Both the position numbers and the translations under genes were made by a program. Below are positions 1 to 7,817 of a stretch of 18,503 nucleotides of DNA, one piece after another. Position 1 is the stretch's first letter. Every line of letters starts with the position of its first letter. The notes under the pieces were generated by a model. It saw only the letters and a list, made by a program, of their open reading frames with translations. It was not told where the DNA came from and searched no databases. The stretch covers positions 1 to 18,503 of the forward strand of contig JANYFH010000377.1 of the NCBI GenBank assembly GCA_025362705.1. Direction: 5' to 3'. The stretch comes from Betaproteobacteria bacterium (GTDB lineage: Bacteria; Pseudomonadota; Gammaproteobacteria; Burkholderiales; Usitatibacteraceae).

Positions 1-287
1 GGCAAAAAGCTGGTGGTACCAAAGCTTCGATGCGCCGCCGCCATCGTGCGAATAGTCGTCACACTTGGGTCATCATTGAACAGCGCGCCGCCACCGCCGT
101 TGACCTGGATGTCAATGAAACCCGGCAGCAACAATCCACCATTCAAATCGCGGTGTTTGGCGGACGCGCAACGCGGATCATCTGGTGCGACCACATCGAG
201 AATGCGCCCGGCGTCGATCAGAACCACGCGGCCGGTGACCTGACCTTCGTCACAAACCACGCGTCCATTGATCAATGCCTCGATCAC
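1..287 (-). CDS. nagA: N-acetylglucosamine-6-phosphate deacetylase, N-terminal part (runs off the left edge)
   Basis: NagA hydrolyses GlcNAc-6-P to glucosamine-6-P and acetate in the cytoplasm. I translated the minus strand from a GTG at 287, which gives 95 residues to the window edge. They match the amidohydrolase N-terminus: a small beta-sandwich segment, then LLLPGFIDIQVNGGGG (about residues 52-67) and a GTTSFLP-like stretch at the edge. In the metal-site position the motif is Q61-x-N63 rather than His-x-His, as in the E. coli enzyme, which points to the one-metal subgroup. The GTG shares its first base with the TAG of the upstream deaminase gene (TAGTG), so translation is probably coupled; a weak GGAAA lies about 8 bases upstream. 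The C-terminal three quarters, including the remaining metal and catalytic residues, lie outside the window. The family call is firm; completeness cannot be judged. Confidence 0.93.
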   Translation of the reverse strand, partial: MIEALINGRVVCDEGQVTGRVVLIDAGRILDVVAPDDPRCASAKHRDLNGGLLLPGFIDIQVNGGGGALFNDDPSVTTIRTMAAAHRSFGTTSFL

Positions 288-1387
288 TAGCGTGTTTCCG
301 TAATTTTTCGTAAATGCGGAGGCCGGTCCGGATCGCATCCTCTCGCGATCGACAGCGCGTTGGCGAGCTTGTAAAAACTTTGTGCCAGCAGCAATGGCTG
401 GATCACCGGGTGTGCTTGTATCGTTGGCAGAACGGTCGCGCCAGTTAACGATCTGCCAGCGATCATCACGTTCACGCCGCGTGCAACCAGTTCATGCCCA
501 AGCGCTTCGAGGTCGGGACGAGTCTCATCGTCCTGCGTCAGAATTAGCGCCGGAAAATTGGATTGCAGAAGCGCCTGCGGACCATGGCGTACTTCGGCAC
601 CACTGAACGCTTCCGCGTGCAGTCGGCAGGTTTCCTTGCATTTGAGCGCAGCTTCCTGGGCGATACCTAGTCCCACACCACGTCCGATCACATAGAGGTG
701 GCTGGTGTTTCGCAGCGTCGGCATCGCAGAACCCCAGTCAAGCCGCCAGGCGCTATCGAGCGCTTCCGGTGCCGATGCCAATGCATCAAGAAGAATGTCG
801 TCAGCGGTCCAAGCTGCGACCAAATGAACAATCGCTGCCAGAGACGTGATGTAGGATTTGGTGGCGGCCACACTCTGTTCGGGGCCTGCACACAGTGGAA
901 ACAGGTAGTCCGCTACGTCTGCAAGTGGCGCGTTATCGGTATTGACCATTGCCACGACGGTGGCACCGGCTGTTTTTGCTGCCCGTGCCGCCGCGACCAG
1001 ATCGGGACTGCGGCCTGACTGGGAGATCGCCAGAAACAGGCAATCACGCAAATTTTGCTTTACACCATATACCGAGCTTACCGAAGGGGACGCAGAAGAG
1101 GTCAGTACGCCGAGGCGGGTTTCAATCAGGTACTTGGCGAAGGTTGCGGCGTGATCAGAGCTGCCACGCGCGCAAGTGATCACGGCGCGTGGTGCTAGCG
1201 AGCGCAACGTACTACCCAGCTCCAGTGCGCGAGAATGATTGCTATCGTATTGCGCACGCACCGCCCCAGCAGCCTCTGCAGCCTCGCGGAACATGTGCGT
1301 GGTCTCGGGTTCGACCCGCTTATCTTCTTTTTCCGGCATGTTCGGCTTTCTGCTTGGTGTGCTCGGGTAATTATCCGGGTTAAGCAT
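287..1387 (-). CDS. nagB-II: SIS-domain glucosamine-6-phosphate deaminase (NagB-II type)
   Basis: Predicted to convert glucosamine-6-P to fructose-6-P and ammonia, the step after NagA. It is not related to classical NagB: it has two SIS domains like the isomerase half of GlmS but no glutaminase domain. Counting from the ATG at 1387 (366 aa), visible motifs are CARGSSDHAA (72-81), SQSGRSPD (122-129), VAATKSYI (173-180), EVRHGP (265-270) and a GlmS-like tail PPHLRKITET (356-365). The ATG overlaps the nagR stop (TGATG), which favours this start. Family members usually begin nearer Met32 (MFREAAEAAG), and Met17 is another option; none has a clear Shine-Dalgarno sequence. The gene lies in the nagR-nagB-nagA operon. 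A true aminotransferring GlmS is excluded by the missing N-terminal domain. Function comes from family and neighbours. Confidence 0.92.
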   Translation of the reverse strand: MLNPDNYPSTPSRKPNMPEKEDKRVEPETTHMFREAAEAAGAVRAQYDSNHSRALELGSTLRSLAPRAVITCARGSSDHAATFAKYLIETRLGVLTSSASPSVSSVYGVKQNLRDCLFLAISQSGRSPDLVAAARAAKTAGATVVAMVNTDNAPLADVADYLFPLCAGPEQSVAATKSYITSLAAIVHLVAAWTADDILLDALASAPEALDSAWRLDWGSAMPTLRNTSHLYVIGRGVGLGIAQEAALKCKETCRLHAEAFSGAEVRHGPQALLQSNFPALILTQDDETRPDLEALGHELVARGVNVMIAGRSLTGATVLPTIQAHPVIQPLLLAQSFYKLANALSIARGCDPDRPPHLRKITETR

Positions 1388-2142
1388 CAGGGCGCACTAA
1401 GCTCTGCGACAAAATCATAGGTATCACCGCGATAAAACGACTGTGAAAATTCGACTGCGCGACCATCGCGAAGAAAACCGAGTCGCTCTGCCAGCAGTCC
1501 TGCGTCGCCTTCGCGTGCGTTAAGCAACTTGGCCTGTTCGGCGTTGAGTAGCAAGGCACGTAGCCTTTGCAAGGCACGAACGGGACGATTGCCAGCCTGT
1601 TCGAGCGCCTGATACAAAGACGTATCGACTGCGGCCAGCGACGGCAGGCAGGACGCGACGATAGTAGCGAGCTCGACTGACATCGGCGCGTCATCCGCAT
1701 AACGGATGCGGTGGAAACGATAGACCGGCGTTCCCGGGCTTAGTCCGAGCGTCAATGCTTCTTCAGGTGATACCGTGCCCTCGGTTTTCTTTAGCCACAC
1801 ACTATGCGGTTTGCGTCCGCGTGCGCGCATGTCCTCGGAAAACGACGTCAGCTTGGCGAAATTTTTCTCGATACGAGCGGACACAAAATTACCCGAACCC
1901 TGACGGCGTACCAGCAGCCCCTCGTCCACGAGCCCCTCGATTGCCTTGCGCACGGTAATACGCGATACCGACAGGTCGATAGCTATCTGCCGTTCGGCAG
2001 GAAGCGCGTCGTCCGGCCCGAGCACATGATTCTCAATTGCCTCGCGAATTGCACGCTGCAATTGTTGATACAGAGGAAGGCTGCTGTTTGGATCCAGCGG
2101 GGGCAAAACGTCGGCGAGTGAGGTCATTCGGCTGTTTTCCAT
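1387..2142 (-). CDS. nagR: GntR/HutC-family transcriptional regulator of GlcNAc use
   Basis: DNA-binding regulator with an N-terminal winged helix-turn-helix (about residues 21-89 from the ATG at 2142) and a C-terminal UTRA effector domain (about 100-245). Visible signatures are PLYQQLQRAIREAI, the recognition-helix region LPAERQIAIDLSVSRITVRK and GLLVRRQGSGNFV, then FSEDMRARGRKP opening the UTRA part. UTRA regulators of this type usually sense a phosphorylated sugar; glucosamine-6-P or GlcNAc-6-P is the likely ligand here (inference). The start is uncertain: a GTG at 2160 extends the protein by six residues and an ATG at 2127 shortens it by five; none has a convincing ribosome site. It is first in the operon and divergent from the TonB receptor, with three repeated candidate operator sites between them. 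The stop overlaps the nagB-II start. It may be called NagQ in some Xanthomonadales. Confidence 0.88.
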   Translation of the reverse strand: MENSRMTSLADVLPPLDPNSSLPLYQQLQRAIREAIENHVLGPDDALPAERQIAIDLSVSRITVRKAIEGLVDEGLLVRRQGSGNFVSARIEKNFAKLTSFSEDMRARGRKPHSVWLKKTEGTVSPEEALTLGLSPGTPVYRFHRIRYADDAPMSVELATIVASCLPSLAAVDTSLYQALEQAGNRPVRALQRLRALLLNAEQAKLLNAREGDAGLLAERLGFLRDGRAVEFSQSFYRGDTYDFVAELSAP

Positions 2143-2193
2143 GCGGTATTGATAATGCACCTGTTTTGGAAAGCTTGGGGGCGAATTTTACAG

Positions 2194-2211
2194 ATCCAAT
2201 ATAATACCACT
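2194..2211 (-). promoter_or_regulatory. Candidate NagR operator O1, overlapping a possible nagR promoter
   Basis: On the minus strand this reads AGTGGTATTATATTGGAT. It shares the core TGGTA-NN-ATATTGG with two plus-strand copies near the receptor gene. The same bases contain TGG-TATTAT, a plausible extended -10 for nagR, with ACGACA about 18 bases upstream as a weak -35. A repressor bound here would block nagR transcription. The repetition is seen directly; the promoter and regulator assignments are inference. Confidence 0.55.
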
Positions 2212-2250
2212 TAATGTGGAGAATTGTCGTGGCGCGTCAGGCTCATAAAG

Positions 2251-2263
2251 CCTATTGTATAGG
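2251..2263. repeat. Perfect inverted repeat in the divergent control region
   Basis: CCTAT-TGT-ATAGG, five-base arms around a three-base centre, located between the nagR-side and receptor-side operator candidates. Such a short dyad could be a regulator site or chance. It overlaps an AGGAGG (2261-2266) that is followed only by a three-codon reading frame, so that AGGAGG is unlikely to act as a ribosome site. Confidence 0.35.
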
Positions 2264-2289
2264 AGGAATGTGCTCATAGTGTGTGTATG

Positions 2290-2305
2290 ATTCTGGCAAC
2301 AGAAT
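2290..2305. repeat. Perfect inverted repeat ATTCTG-GCAA-CAGAAT
   Basis: Six-base perfect arms around GCAA, about 18 bp before the first receptor-side operator copy and followed by an AT-rich stretch (2306-2324). As DNA it could be a dimeric-regulator half-site pair. As RNA it would be a small hairpin with a GNRA-type loop. It is too AT-rich to be a convincing terminator. Role unknown. Confidence 0.35.
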
Positions 2306-2322
2306 AACATTTATTTTTAAAA

Positions 2323-2361
2323 AATGGTAGCATATTGGCACGCAATGGTAGTATATTGGCA
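2323..2361 (+). promoter_or_regulatory. Candidate tandem NagR operators O2 and O3 upstream of the TonB receptor
   Basis: Two direct copies, AATGGTAGCATATTGGCA (2323-2340) and AATGGTAGTATATTGGCA (2344-2361), differ at one base in 18. Their start-to-start spacing is 21 bp, two helical turns. The same core occurs inverted at 2194-2211. The arrangement suits cooperative binding of a regulator controlling the divergent nag operon and receptor. NagR is the obvious candidate because it is encoded alongside. The core is not palindromic in an obvious way, unlike many GntR operators. I cannot place a convincing -35/-10 pair on this strand. Confidence 0.6.
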
Positions 2362-2492
2362 TGTCATTGGTTTTGCAGGGGTTGTATTGTTGGGGTCGGT
2401 GCGGGTCGTCTAAAGCAAGGCGGCGCGAGGAACCGGGATCCTGGGTGATAACAGGCCGTACTTGAGTTGGATGGCCAAACTGGAGGGTAGTC

Positions 2493-5222
2493 ATGAAATT
2501 CAAAGAGACACCAATCGCAACAGCAGTTGCTTTCGCATTGTTCAGTGCCGCTTTCCCGGCGCACGCGCAGCAAGCGGACAAGAATGCATCGGAAAAACCG
2601 GCAGATAAAAAACAGGCGCTGGAGACTGTCGTTGTCACTGGCATTCGCGCCGCGCTGGAAAGATCGCTCGATGTCAAACGTAGTGCGGAGTCGCACGTAG
2701 ATGTGATTACCGCCGAAGACATCGGCAAAATGCCCGACAAAAATGTGGCTGACTCGTTGCAGCGAGTTCCAGGAGTCACTATCAGTTCCGCCGGCGCCAA
2801 CGAAGGCGGCTTCGACGAAAATGATCGCGTGAGCTTGCGGGGAACCAATCCGAGTTTGACCCAGACCCTGATAAACGGACACAACGTCGCATCGGGGGAC
2901 TGGTTTGTGTTGAACCAGACCGGCACCATCGGTCGTAGCGTGAGCTACACCCTGCTGCCTTCCGAGTTGGTTGGTCAAGTCATCATCCACAAGAGCTCCG
3001 AGGCGAGTCTGATCGAAGGTGGCGTAGCGGGATCAGTCGATATCATTACCCGAAAGCCTCTTGAGTTCCGCAAGCCCCTGACCCTTGAAGCTTCAATTGG
3101 CGGCGTGCGCGCCGTACTGCCAGGCAAGACGGATCCTCAGGTGAGCGCGCTGATGAACTGGAAGAATGACACCAACACGGTGGGCGTGCTGTTACAGGGC
3201 TTCTCCGAAAAGCGCCATCTGCGTCGCGATGGCGTAGAGCTGCTGCGTTATGAACAGATCGCTGCCGGGTCTGCTATCGCGCTCGCCCACCCTGATCTCA
3301 CTGGCGTTTACTATCCGGGGCTTCTGGGTGTGGCGCTGTTTGAGCAGGAACGCAAACGCGATGGCGGCTTGATCGACGTGCAGGTCAAAGCGAGCAATGA
3401 CCTTACGCTGGATTTCAGCGGGTTCAGTTCCAAATTGAACGCATCCAATTACAACCGCAATTATTTGCAATGGGGTTCGCATTTTATTAACGGCGGTGCC
3501 GGACAGTCGCCCGACGCCGGCTACGTGGTGAGACAAAACACCTTGGTGCAGGCGAATTTCACCGGTGTGCCGGGCACGCAATACGGCATCTATGACCAGA
3601 TCTCGCGGCCCAACGAGAGCGCCGATTCAAACTTCTTCGCCTTCGACGCGAAACTGCGTGCCAGCGACAAGTTGACGTTGACCAGCAAGCTTGGCACCTC
3701 GAAAGGACACGGAAAAACACCGACTCAGGATGTTGCGGAATGGGATGTCGCGGTGGGTAGCGGGACGTCTTATAAATTGAATGGCATTAACAGCGCGCCA
3801 AGCTTTGCGTTCGGTAACGCCAATAATTCCAATCTGTCGGCGGTGGCCGGTCTCGACTGGATGTTTGGCTCGCAGAACATCAATGTAGTCGACAAGGAAA
3901 ACTGGGCGCAGCTTGACGGCGAATATGCCCTCGATGGCGGTGCGTTCACTACCCTCAAATTCGGCGTACGTCGCAACACCCATGAGCGCAGTTCGACCGG
4001 TGTCATTTCGCAGCGACCAGCGCTTGATGGAAGCGCATTCAATTCCGCGAACTGGCCAAAAACTTTTTCCAACTATCCGGGCGACTTCGGTAGTGGTCTG
4101 GGTGGCGGCTTCCCAAGCAGCGTGTGGTATTACACTGCGGCACAGCTGGCCGATTTCTCTTCCAAATACGCGTATCGGCCAACCGATGGTTCGCGCGAGT
4201 ATTTCCCGGAAGAATTTGGCCTGAAAGAAACCAACACAGCAGCTTATGTGCAGGGCAATTTAGAGGGCAGTGGTTGGTCGGGTAACGTTGGGCTGCGGTT
4301 TGTACAAACCAAGGAGAATGTCCGCAATTACAACAACGCCACGGCGCAGACTCCAGGCGCAATCACGACTTCGCTGTTCGGTCCGTTCCTGATCACGCCG
4401 ACCAATCATACCTATAACGATGTTTTGCCGAGTGCCAACTTCAAGTTCGATCTGGACAAGAATCTTGTTGGACGCCTCGCATTGTCGAGAACGATGACGC
4501 GCGCTGATTATTCGTCGTTGGCAGGAGGTGTCTCGTTGAGTCCGCCGGCTGCGGCGGGTGGTTTGGGCAGCGGAAGCGGCGGCAACCCCGATCTCAAGCC
4601 GATTCGTTCGACCAATTTTGATGCGACGCTCGAATATTACTTTGCGCCAAGATCGCTTGCACAAGCAACGCTGTTTCACATGAAGCTCGATAACTACATC
4701 GGCCTCGGGCAGGTGCGCAAGACCTTCATCGACTTCAGCAATGCATTCCCTAGTGGCCATGCGGTTGACTATGTGTTGTCGGTACCGACCAATAGCAGTG
4801 GCAAAGTGACCGGCGTCGAGCTGTCTTACGAACAACCGCTGCTTGGCAACTTTGGATTCTCGACCAACTACACGTATGCAGATGGGAAGGAGGATGGTGG
4901 TGGACCGTTGGTAGGTGCATCGAAGAATACCTACAACCTGAGCGGATACTATGAAGATCAGATGTTCAGTGTCCGTGTCTCCTATACCTACCGTTCCAGT
5001 TTTTACAGTGGTCTGGATCGAAATACTGCGTTTTATCAGGACGATGTTTCCAATATTTCTGCGGCGCTTGGCTACAAATTCAGCGATAACTTGAGCTTCA
5101 GCCTCGACGCACAGAACCTGAATAATCCGAAACTGAAGTATTACGCGCTCAATAGCGATCAGCCTCGGTCGATTTATCAGAATGGCCGACAGTTCTATCT
5201 GAACGCCCGTTTCAAGTTCTGA
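2493..5222 (+). CDS. TonB-dependent outer-membrane receptor for GlcNAc/chitooligosaccharides
   Basis: A 909-residue receptor predicted to import GlcNAc or chitin oligomers across the outer membrane using TonB energy. Residues 1-25 form a signal peptide ending AHA before QQ. ETVVVTG (44-50) is the TonB-box region. A plug domain follows (about 60-190, with ESHVDVITAEDIGKMPDKNV and LQRVPGV), then a 22-strand-type barrel ending in the terminal aromatic FYLNARFKF. It resembles the Xanthomonas/Caulobacter receptor group (TonB-Xanth-Caul type). The start is supported by GGAGGG at 2482-2487, five bases before the ATG. An imperfect short hairpin (about 2465-2480) sits just before that ribosome site. 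It is divergent from nagR, downstream of the tandem operators and followed by a strong terminator, so it may be expressed far more than the genes after it. Sugar specificity is inferred from context only. Confidence 0.9.
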   Translation: MKFKETPIATAVAFALFSAAFPAHAQQADKNASEKPADKKQALETVVVTGIRAALERSLDVKRSAESHVDVITAEDIGKMPDKNVADSLQRVPGVTISSAGANEGGFDENDRVSLRGTNPSLTQTLINGHNVASGDWFVLNQTGTIGRSVSYTLLPSELVGQVIIHKSSEASLIEGGVAGSVDIITRKPLEFRKPLTLEASIGGVRAVLPGKTDPQVSALMNWKNDTNTVGVLLQGFSEKRHLRRDGVELLRYEQIAAGSAIALAHPDLTGVYYPGLLGVALFEQERKRDGGLIDVQVKASNDLTLDFSGFSSKLNASNYNRNYLQWGSHFINGGAGQSPDAGYVVRQNTLVQANFTGVPGTQYGIYDQISRPNESADSNFFAFDAKLRASDKLTLTSKLGTSKGHGKTPTQDVAEWDVAVGSGTSYKLNGINSAPSFAFGNANNSNLSAVAGLDWMFGSQNINVVDKENWAQLDGEYALDGGAFTTLKFGVRRNTHERSSTGVISQRPALDGSAFNSANWPKTFSNYPGDFGSGLGGGFPSSVWYYTAAQLADFSSKYAYRPTDGSREYFPEEFGLKETNTAAYVQGNLEGSGWSGNVGLRFVQTKENVRNYNNATAQTPGAITTSLFGPFLITPTNHTYNDVLPSANFKFDLDKNLVGRLALSRTMTRADYSSLAGGVSLSPPAAAGGLGSGSGGNPDLKPIRSTNFDATLEYYFAPRSLAQATLFHMKLDNYIGLGQVRKTFIDFSNAFPSGHAVDYVLSVPTNSSGKVTGVELSYEQPLLGNFGFSTNYTYADGKEDGGGPLVGASKNTYNLSGYYEDQMFSVRVSYTYRSSFYSGLDRNTAFYQDDVSNISAALGYKFSDNLSFSLDAQNLNNPKLKYYALNSDQPRSIYQNGRQFYLNARFKF

Positions 5223-5250
5223 GTTTTATGCCCGGAGTTGCCGTTTTTAT

Positions 5251-5273
5251 CTGTCCTGACGCCTCAAGGACAG
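5251..5273 (+). other. Hairpin in the receptor 3' untranslated region
   Basis: CTGTCCT (5251-5257) pairs exactly with AGGACAG (5267-5273) around a nine-base loop. It has no T-tract after it and lies just ahead of the terminator at 5291. It could protect the receptor mRNA 3' end or be incidental. Confidence 0.35.
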
Positions 5274-5290
5274 GTGCACGCGGTTCTGAG

Positions 5291-5325
5291 GAGGGTGGGG
5301 TGAGTCTTGCCCCGCCCTCTTTTTC
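5291..5325 (+). terminator. Strong intrinsic terminator after the TonB receptor gene
   Basis: GAGGGTGGGG (5291-5300) pairs with CCCCGCCCTC (5310-5319), a ten-base GC-rich stem with one T-G wobble and a nine-base loop, followed at once by TTTTTCTT. It lies 69 bases after the receptor stop and 110 bases before the hexosaminidase start. The enzyme and PTS genes downstream must therefore depend on read-through or on their own promoter in 5326-5435, which I cannot identify with confidence. Confidence 0.85.
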
Positions 5326-5435
5326 TTGTGGGTAGGTAGTTCACAATGGTCTGCGCCAGTTATCTTTTGATCAGTACACTGTGCATGCGGCTTGCTTGTC
5401 CACAACTACCGCTTGACCGAACAGAAGGCATACGC

Positions 5436-7817
5436 ATGGCATTCAACGAACATCCAATATCGGGAACCTCCCGTCAGTTTGCAGGTGCGCTACGCATTTT
5501 TGTCGGCGTGTTTTTGATAGTGGTGGCAGAACACGCGTCTGCGGTCGCACCGAGCCCGTCTGTCATACCGAATCCGGCTGCAATGACTTCGCAGCAGGGC
5601 GAATTCAAGCTGACCGCAACAACGTCCATCGTCGTTCCCGCAAATGACAGACAAGCGAAGCGGGTCGCGCAGTACTTCAGCGATCTTGTCCAGCGAACGC
5701 GTGGCGTGCGCATACCGGTTCGTACGGGGCAGCCAAGTGACGGCAACATTAATTTTCTACGCGAAGTTGATGGCAAATTCGGTAAAGAAGCATATCGGCT
5801 CGATGCAAGCGCCGCCCGCGTTACCATTTCCGCACGCACTGCCAACGGACTTTTTTACGGCGGCACGACATTATGGCAATTGCTAAGCAGCAGTCCGGCA
5901 GCGGATGCGCTGGTGGTACCAGCTGTCAAGATCGCTGACGCACCGCGCTTTGCATGGCGCGGTGTGATGCTCGACTCCGCCAGACATTTTCAGTCGCCCG
6001 AATTCATTCGTAACTATATCGACTGGATGGCGCTGCATAAACTCAATATCCTGCACTGGCATCTCACCGATGATCAGGCTTGGCGTCTGGAGATAAGGAA
6101 ATATCCTGCGCTTACATCTATTGGCGGATTTCGTGTTCCAGCCGGCCCGGCTGCGCAAGCCGACATCGATACGGCCACTGGCAAACCGCGTCAATATGGG
6201 GGTTTTTATACGCAGCAGACGGTGCGCGAGATCGTCGCGTTTGCTGCCGATCGCGGCGTGACCATCGTGCCGGAAATCGAGATGCCAGGTCACGCGACAG
6301 TAACGCTGGTCGCCTATCCAAAGCTTGGTGCTGCCATCAATCCGCCACTCGTCGTGCCTGCTGATTGGGGCATCTATGAGAACGTCTATAACGCTGAAGA
6401 CCCCACCTTCGCATTCCTTGAGAATGTGCTGAAGGAAGTGATGACGCTGTTTCCCGGCAAGTACATCCATGTCGGCGGCGATGAAGTCGCCAAAACGCAA
6501 TGGAAAGAATCGCCGCAAGTGCAGGCTCGCATGCTCGCGCTTGGGATTACCGAGCCTGCGGCTTTGCAGGTCTATTTCACGCAACGCATCGGTCGATTCC
6601 TGCAGAAGAATGGGCGACGCCTGGTGGGTTGGGACGAGATCCTCGAGCCCGGCCTGCCGCCTTCATCGGTGGTGATGTCGTGGCGTGGGGTCGAAGGCGC
6701 GTTGAACGCGGCAACCAAGGGTTTCGACACCATACTGTCGCCATGGCCAACTCTCTATTTCGACAATCGGCAGAGCAGTGCCTCCGACGAGCCGCCGGGC
6801 CGTGGACGGGTGATTTCCACCGAAGACGTTTACCGCTTCGAACCAATGCCGGAAAAACTGACACCAGAACAACAGCGCCACGTCATCGGCTTGCAGGGTA
6901 ATGTGTGGACGGAACATATCCGCACTGAAGAGCGTGTTGGTGCGATGACATTTCCGCGTGCCGCTGCCATTGCGGAACTCGGCTGGTCTGCGCCAGAACG
7001 GCGCGACTGGCCGGATTTTGTGAAGCGCCTTGCGACACAGTTCGGGCGCTATGACGCGCTGAAAATACCGTATGCCGACAGTGCGTTCGCCGTACAGGCG
7101 AATACGTTCTACACGACCGTACAGGCGAACGTGACGCTGACGAATCAGACAAGTTTTGGCGATATTCGCTATACGCTCGACGGACGTGAACCAACACCGC
7201 AATCGCCCCGATATCAAGGCCCGCTAACTGTATCCTTGCCAGGTGCGTTACGCGCAGCAACGTTCGTCGATGATGCAAGACTGTCACGACCAAGAAGCAT
7301 TCCACTGCGTCGCGAACTTGCGCAGCGCCGCACCAGCCATGAGCTTAAACTTTGTAGTGCCAGTATCGATCTCTCGCTGGAGGACGATGCCCCTACAGAT
7401 AACGCGAAGGGCCCGAGAGCCGTATTCATGATGGATATCAACAATCCATGCTGGATATTTCCACAGGCGCAACTGGACTCGGTCGTGGCGGTGGTGGCCG
7501 CGGTGGGGCAGGTACCATTTAATTTTCAGATCGGCGAAGACGTGAAGAAAATCCGCTTTGCGACACCGACGACCCCGGATGGGGAACTTGAAATACACCT
7601 TGGCACGTGCGATGGTGAAATCATCGCGCGCCTCCCGTTGGCTCCCGCCATTGCTTCGAACGCTGTCACGGTGCTGCCAAGCGTTACCCTCGCATCGCGA
7701 CCGGGTAAACACGACCTATGCATGCGATTTGCACAACGATTTTCCAACCCTGCCGTCGATCCGGTATGGGCACTGGATTGGATCAACCTGACCGAGCGCG
7801 AAACTGCGACGCAATGA
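5436..7817 (+). CDS. Exported beta-N-acetylhexosaminidase, GH20
   Basis: A 793-residue enzyme expected to release terminal GlcNAc from chitooligosaccharides in the periplasm or at the cell surface. The start at 5436 (GAAGG about nine bases upstream) gives a signal peptide with hydrophobic core FVGVFLIVVA and likely cleavage after A36 (ASA). An in-frame ATG at 5346 would only add 30 unlikely residues before it. An N-terminal GH20b-like domain (about 40-160) precedes the catalytic barrel (about 165-530), with HWHLTDDQAWRLEI (from H207), EIEMPGHA, the catalytic pair D349-E350 in HVGGDEV, and LQGNVWTEH. After it come a CHB_HEX_C-like segment (about 558-625, IRYTLDGREP) and a C-terminal beta-rich region (about 645-785, ending VWALDWINL) resembling a carbohydrate-binding domain. 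The stop overlaps the PTS gene start (ATGA), indicating coupled translation. Confidence 0.93.
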   Translation: MAFNEHPISGTSRQFAGALRIFVGVFLIVVAEHASAVAPSPSVIPNPAAMTSQQGEFKLTATTSIVVPANDRQAKRVAQYFSDLVQRTRGVRIPVRTGQPSDGNINFLREVDGKFGKEAYRLDASAARVTISARTANGLFYGGTTLWQLLSSSPAADALVVPAVKIADAPRFAWRGVMLDSARHFQSPEFIRNYIDWMALHKLNILHWHLTDDQAWRLEIRKYPALTSIGGFRVPAGPAAQADIDTATGKPRQYGGFYTQQTVREIVAFAADRGVTIVPEIEMPGHATVTLVAYPKLGAAINPPLVVPADWGIYENVYNAEDPTFAFLENVLKEVMTLFPGKYIHVGGDEVAKTQWKESPQVQARMLALGITEPAALQVYFTQRIGRFLQKNGRRLVGWDEILEPGLPPSSVVMSWRGVEGALNAATKGFDTILSPWPTLYFDNRQSSASDEPPGRGRVISTEDVYRFEPMPEKLTPEQQRHVIGLQGNVWTEHIRTEERVGAMTFPRAAAIAELGWSAPERRDWPDFVKRLATQFGRYDALKIPYADSAFAVQANTFYTTVQANVTLTNQTSFGDIRYTLDGREPTPQSPRYQGPLTVSLPGALRAATFVDDARLSRPRSIPLRRELAQRRTSHELKLCSASIDLSLEDDAPTDNAKGPRAVFMMDINNPCWIFPQAQLDSVVAVVAAVGQVPFNFQIGEDVKKIRFATPTTPDGELEIHLGTCDGEIIARLPLAPAIASNAVTVLPSVTLASRPGKHDLCMRFAQRFSNPAVDPVWALDWINLTERETATQ

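Noticed and set aside
2261..2299. AGGAGG followed by ATG codons, a possible leader peptide
   Set aside because: The ATG at 2268 gives only three codons and sits too close to the AGGAGG; the ATG at 2287 gives six codons. No leader peptide or attenuator pairing is evident.
2252..2990. Minus-strand frames covering the divergent region and the start of the receptor gene
   Set aside because: They overlap the operator region and the receptor signal peptide and plug; no recognisable protein and no ribosome site.
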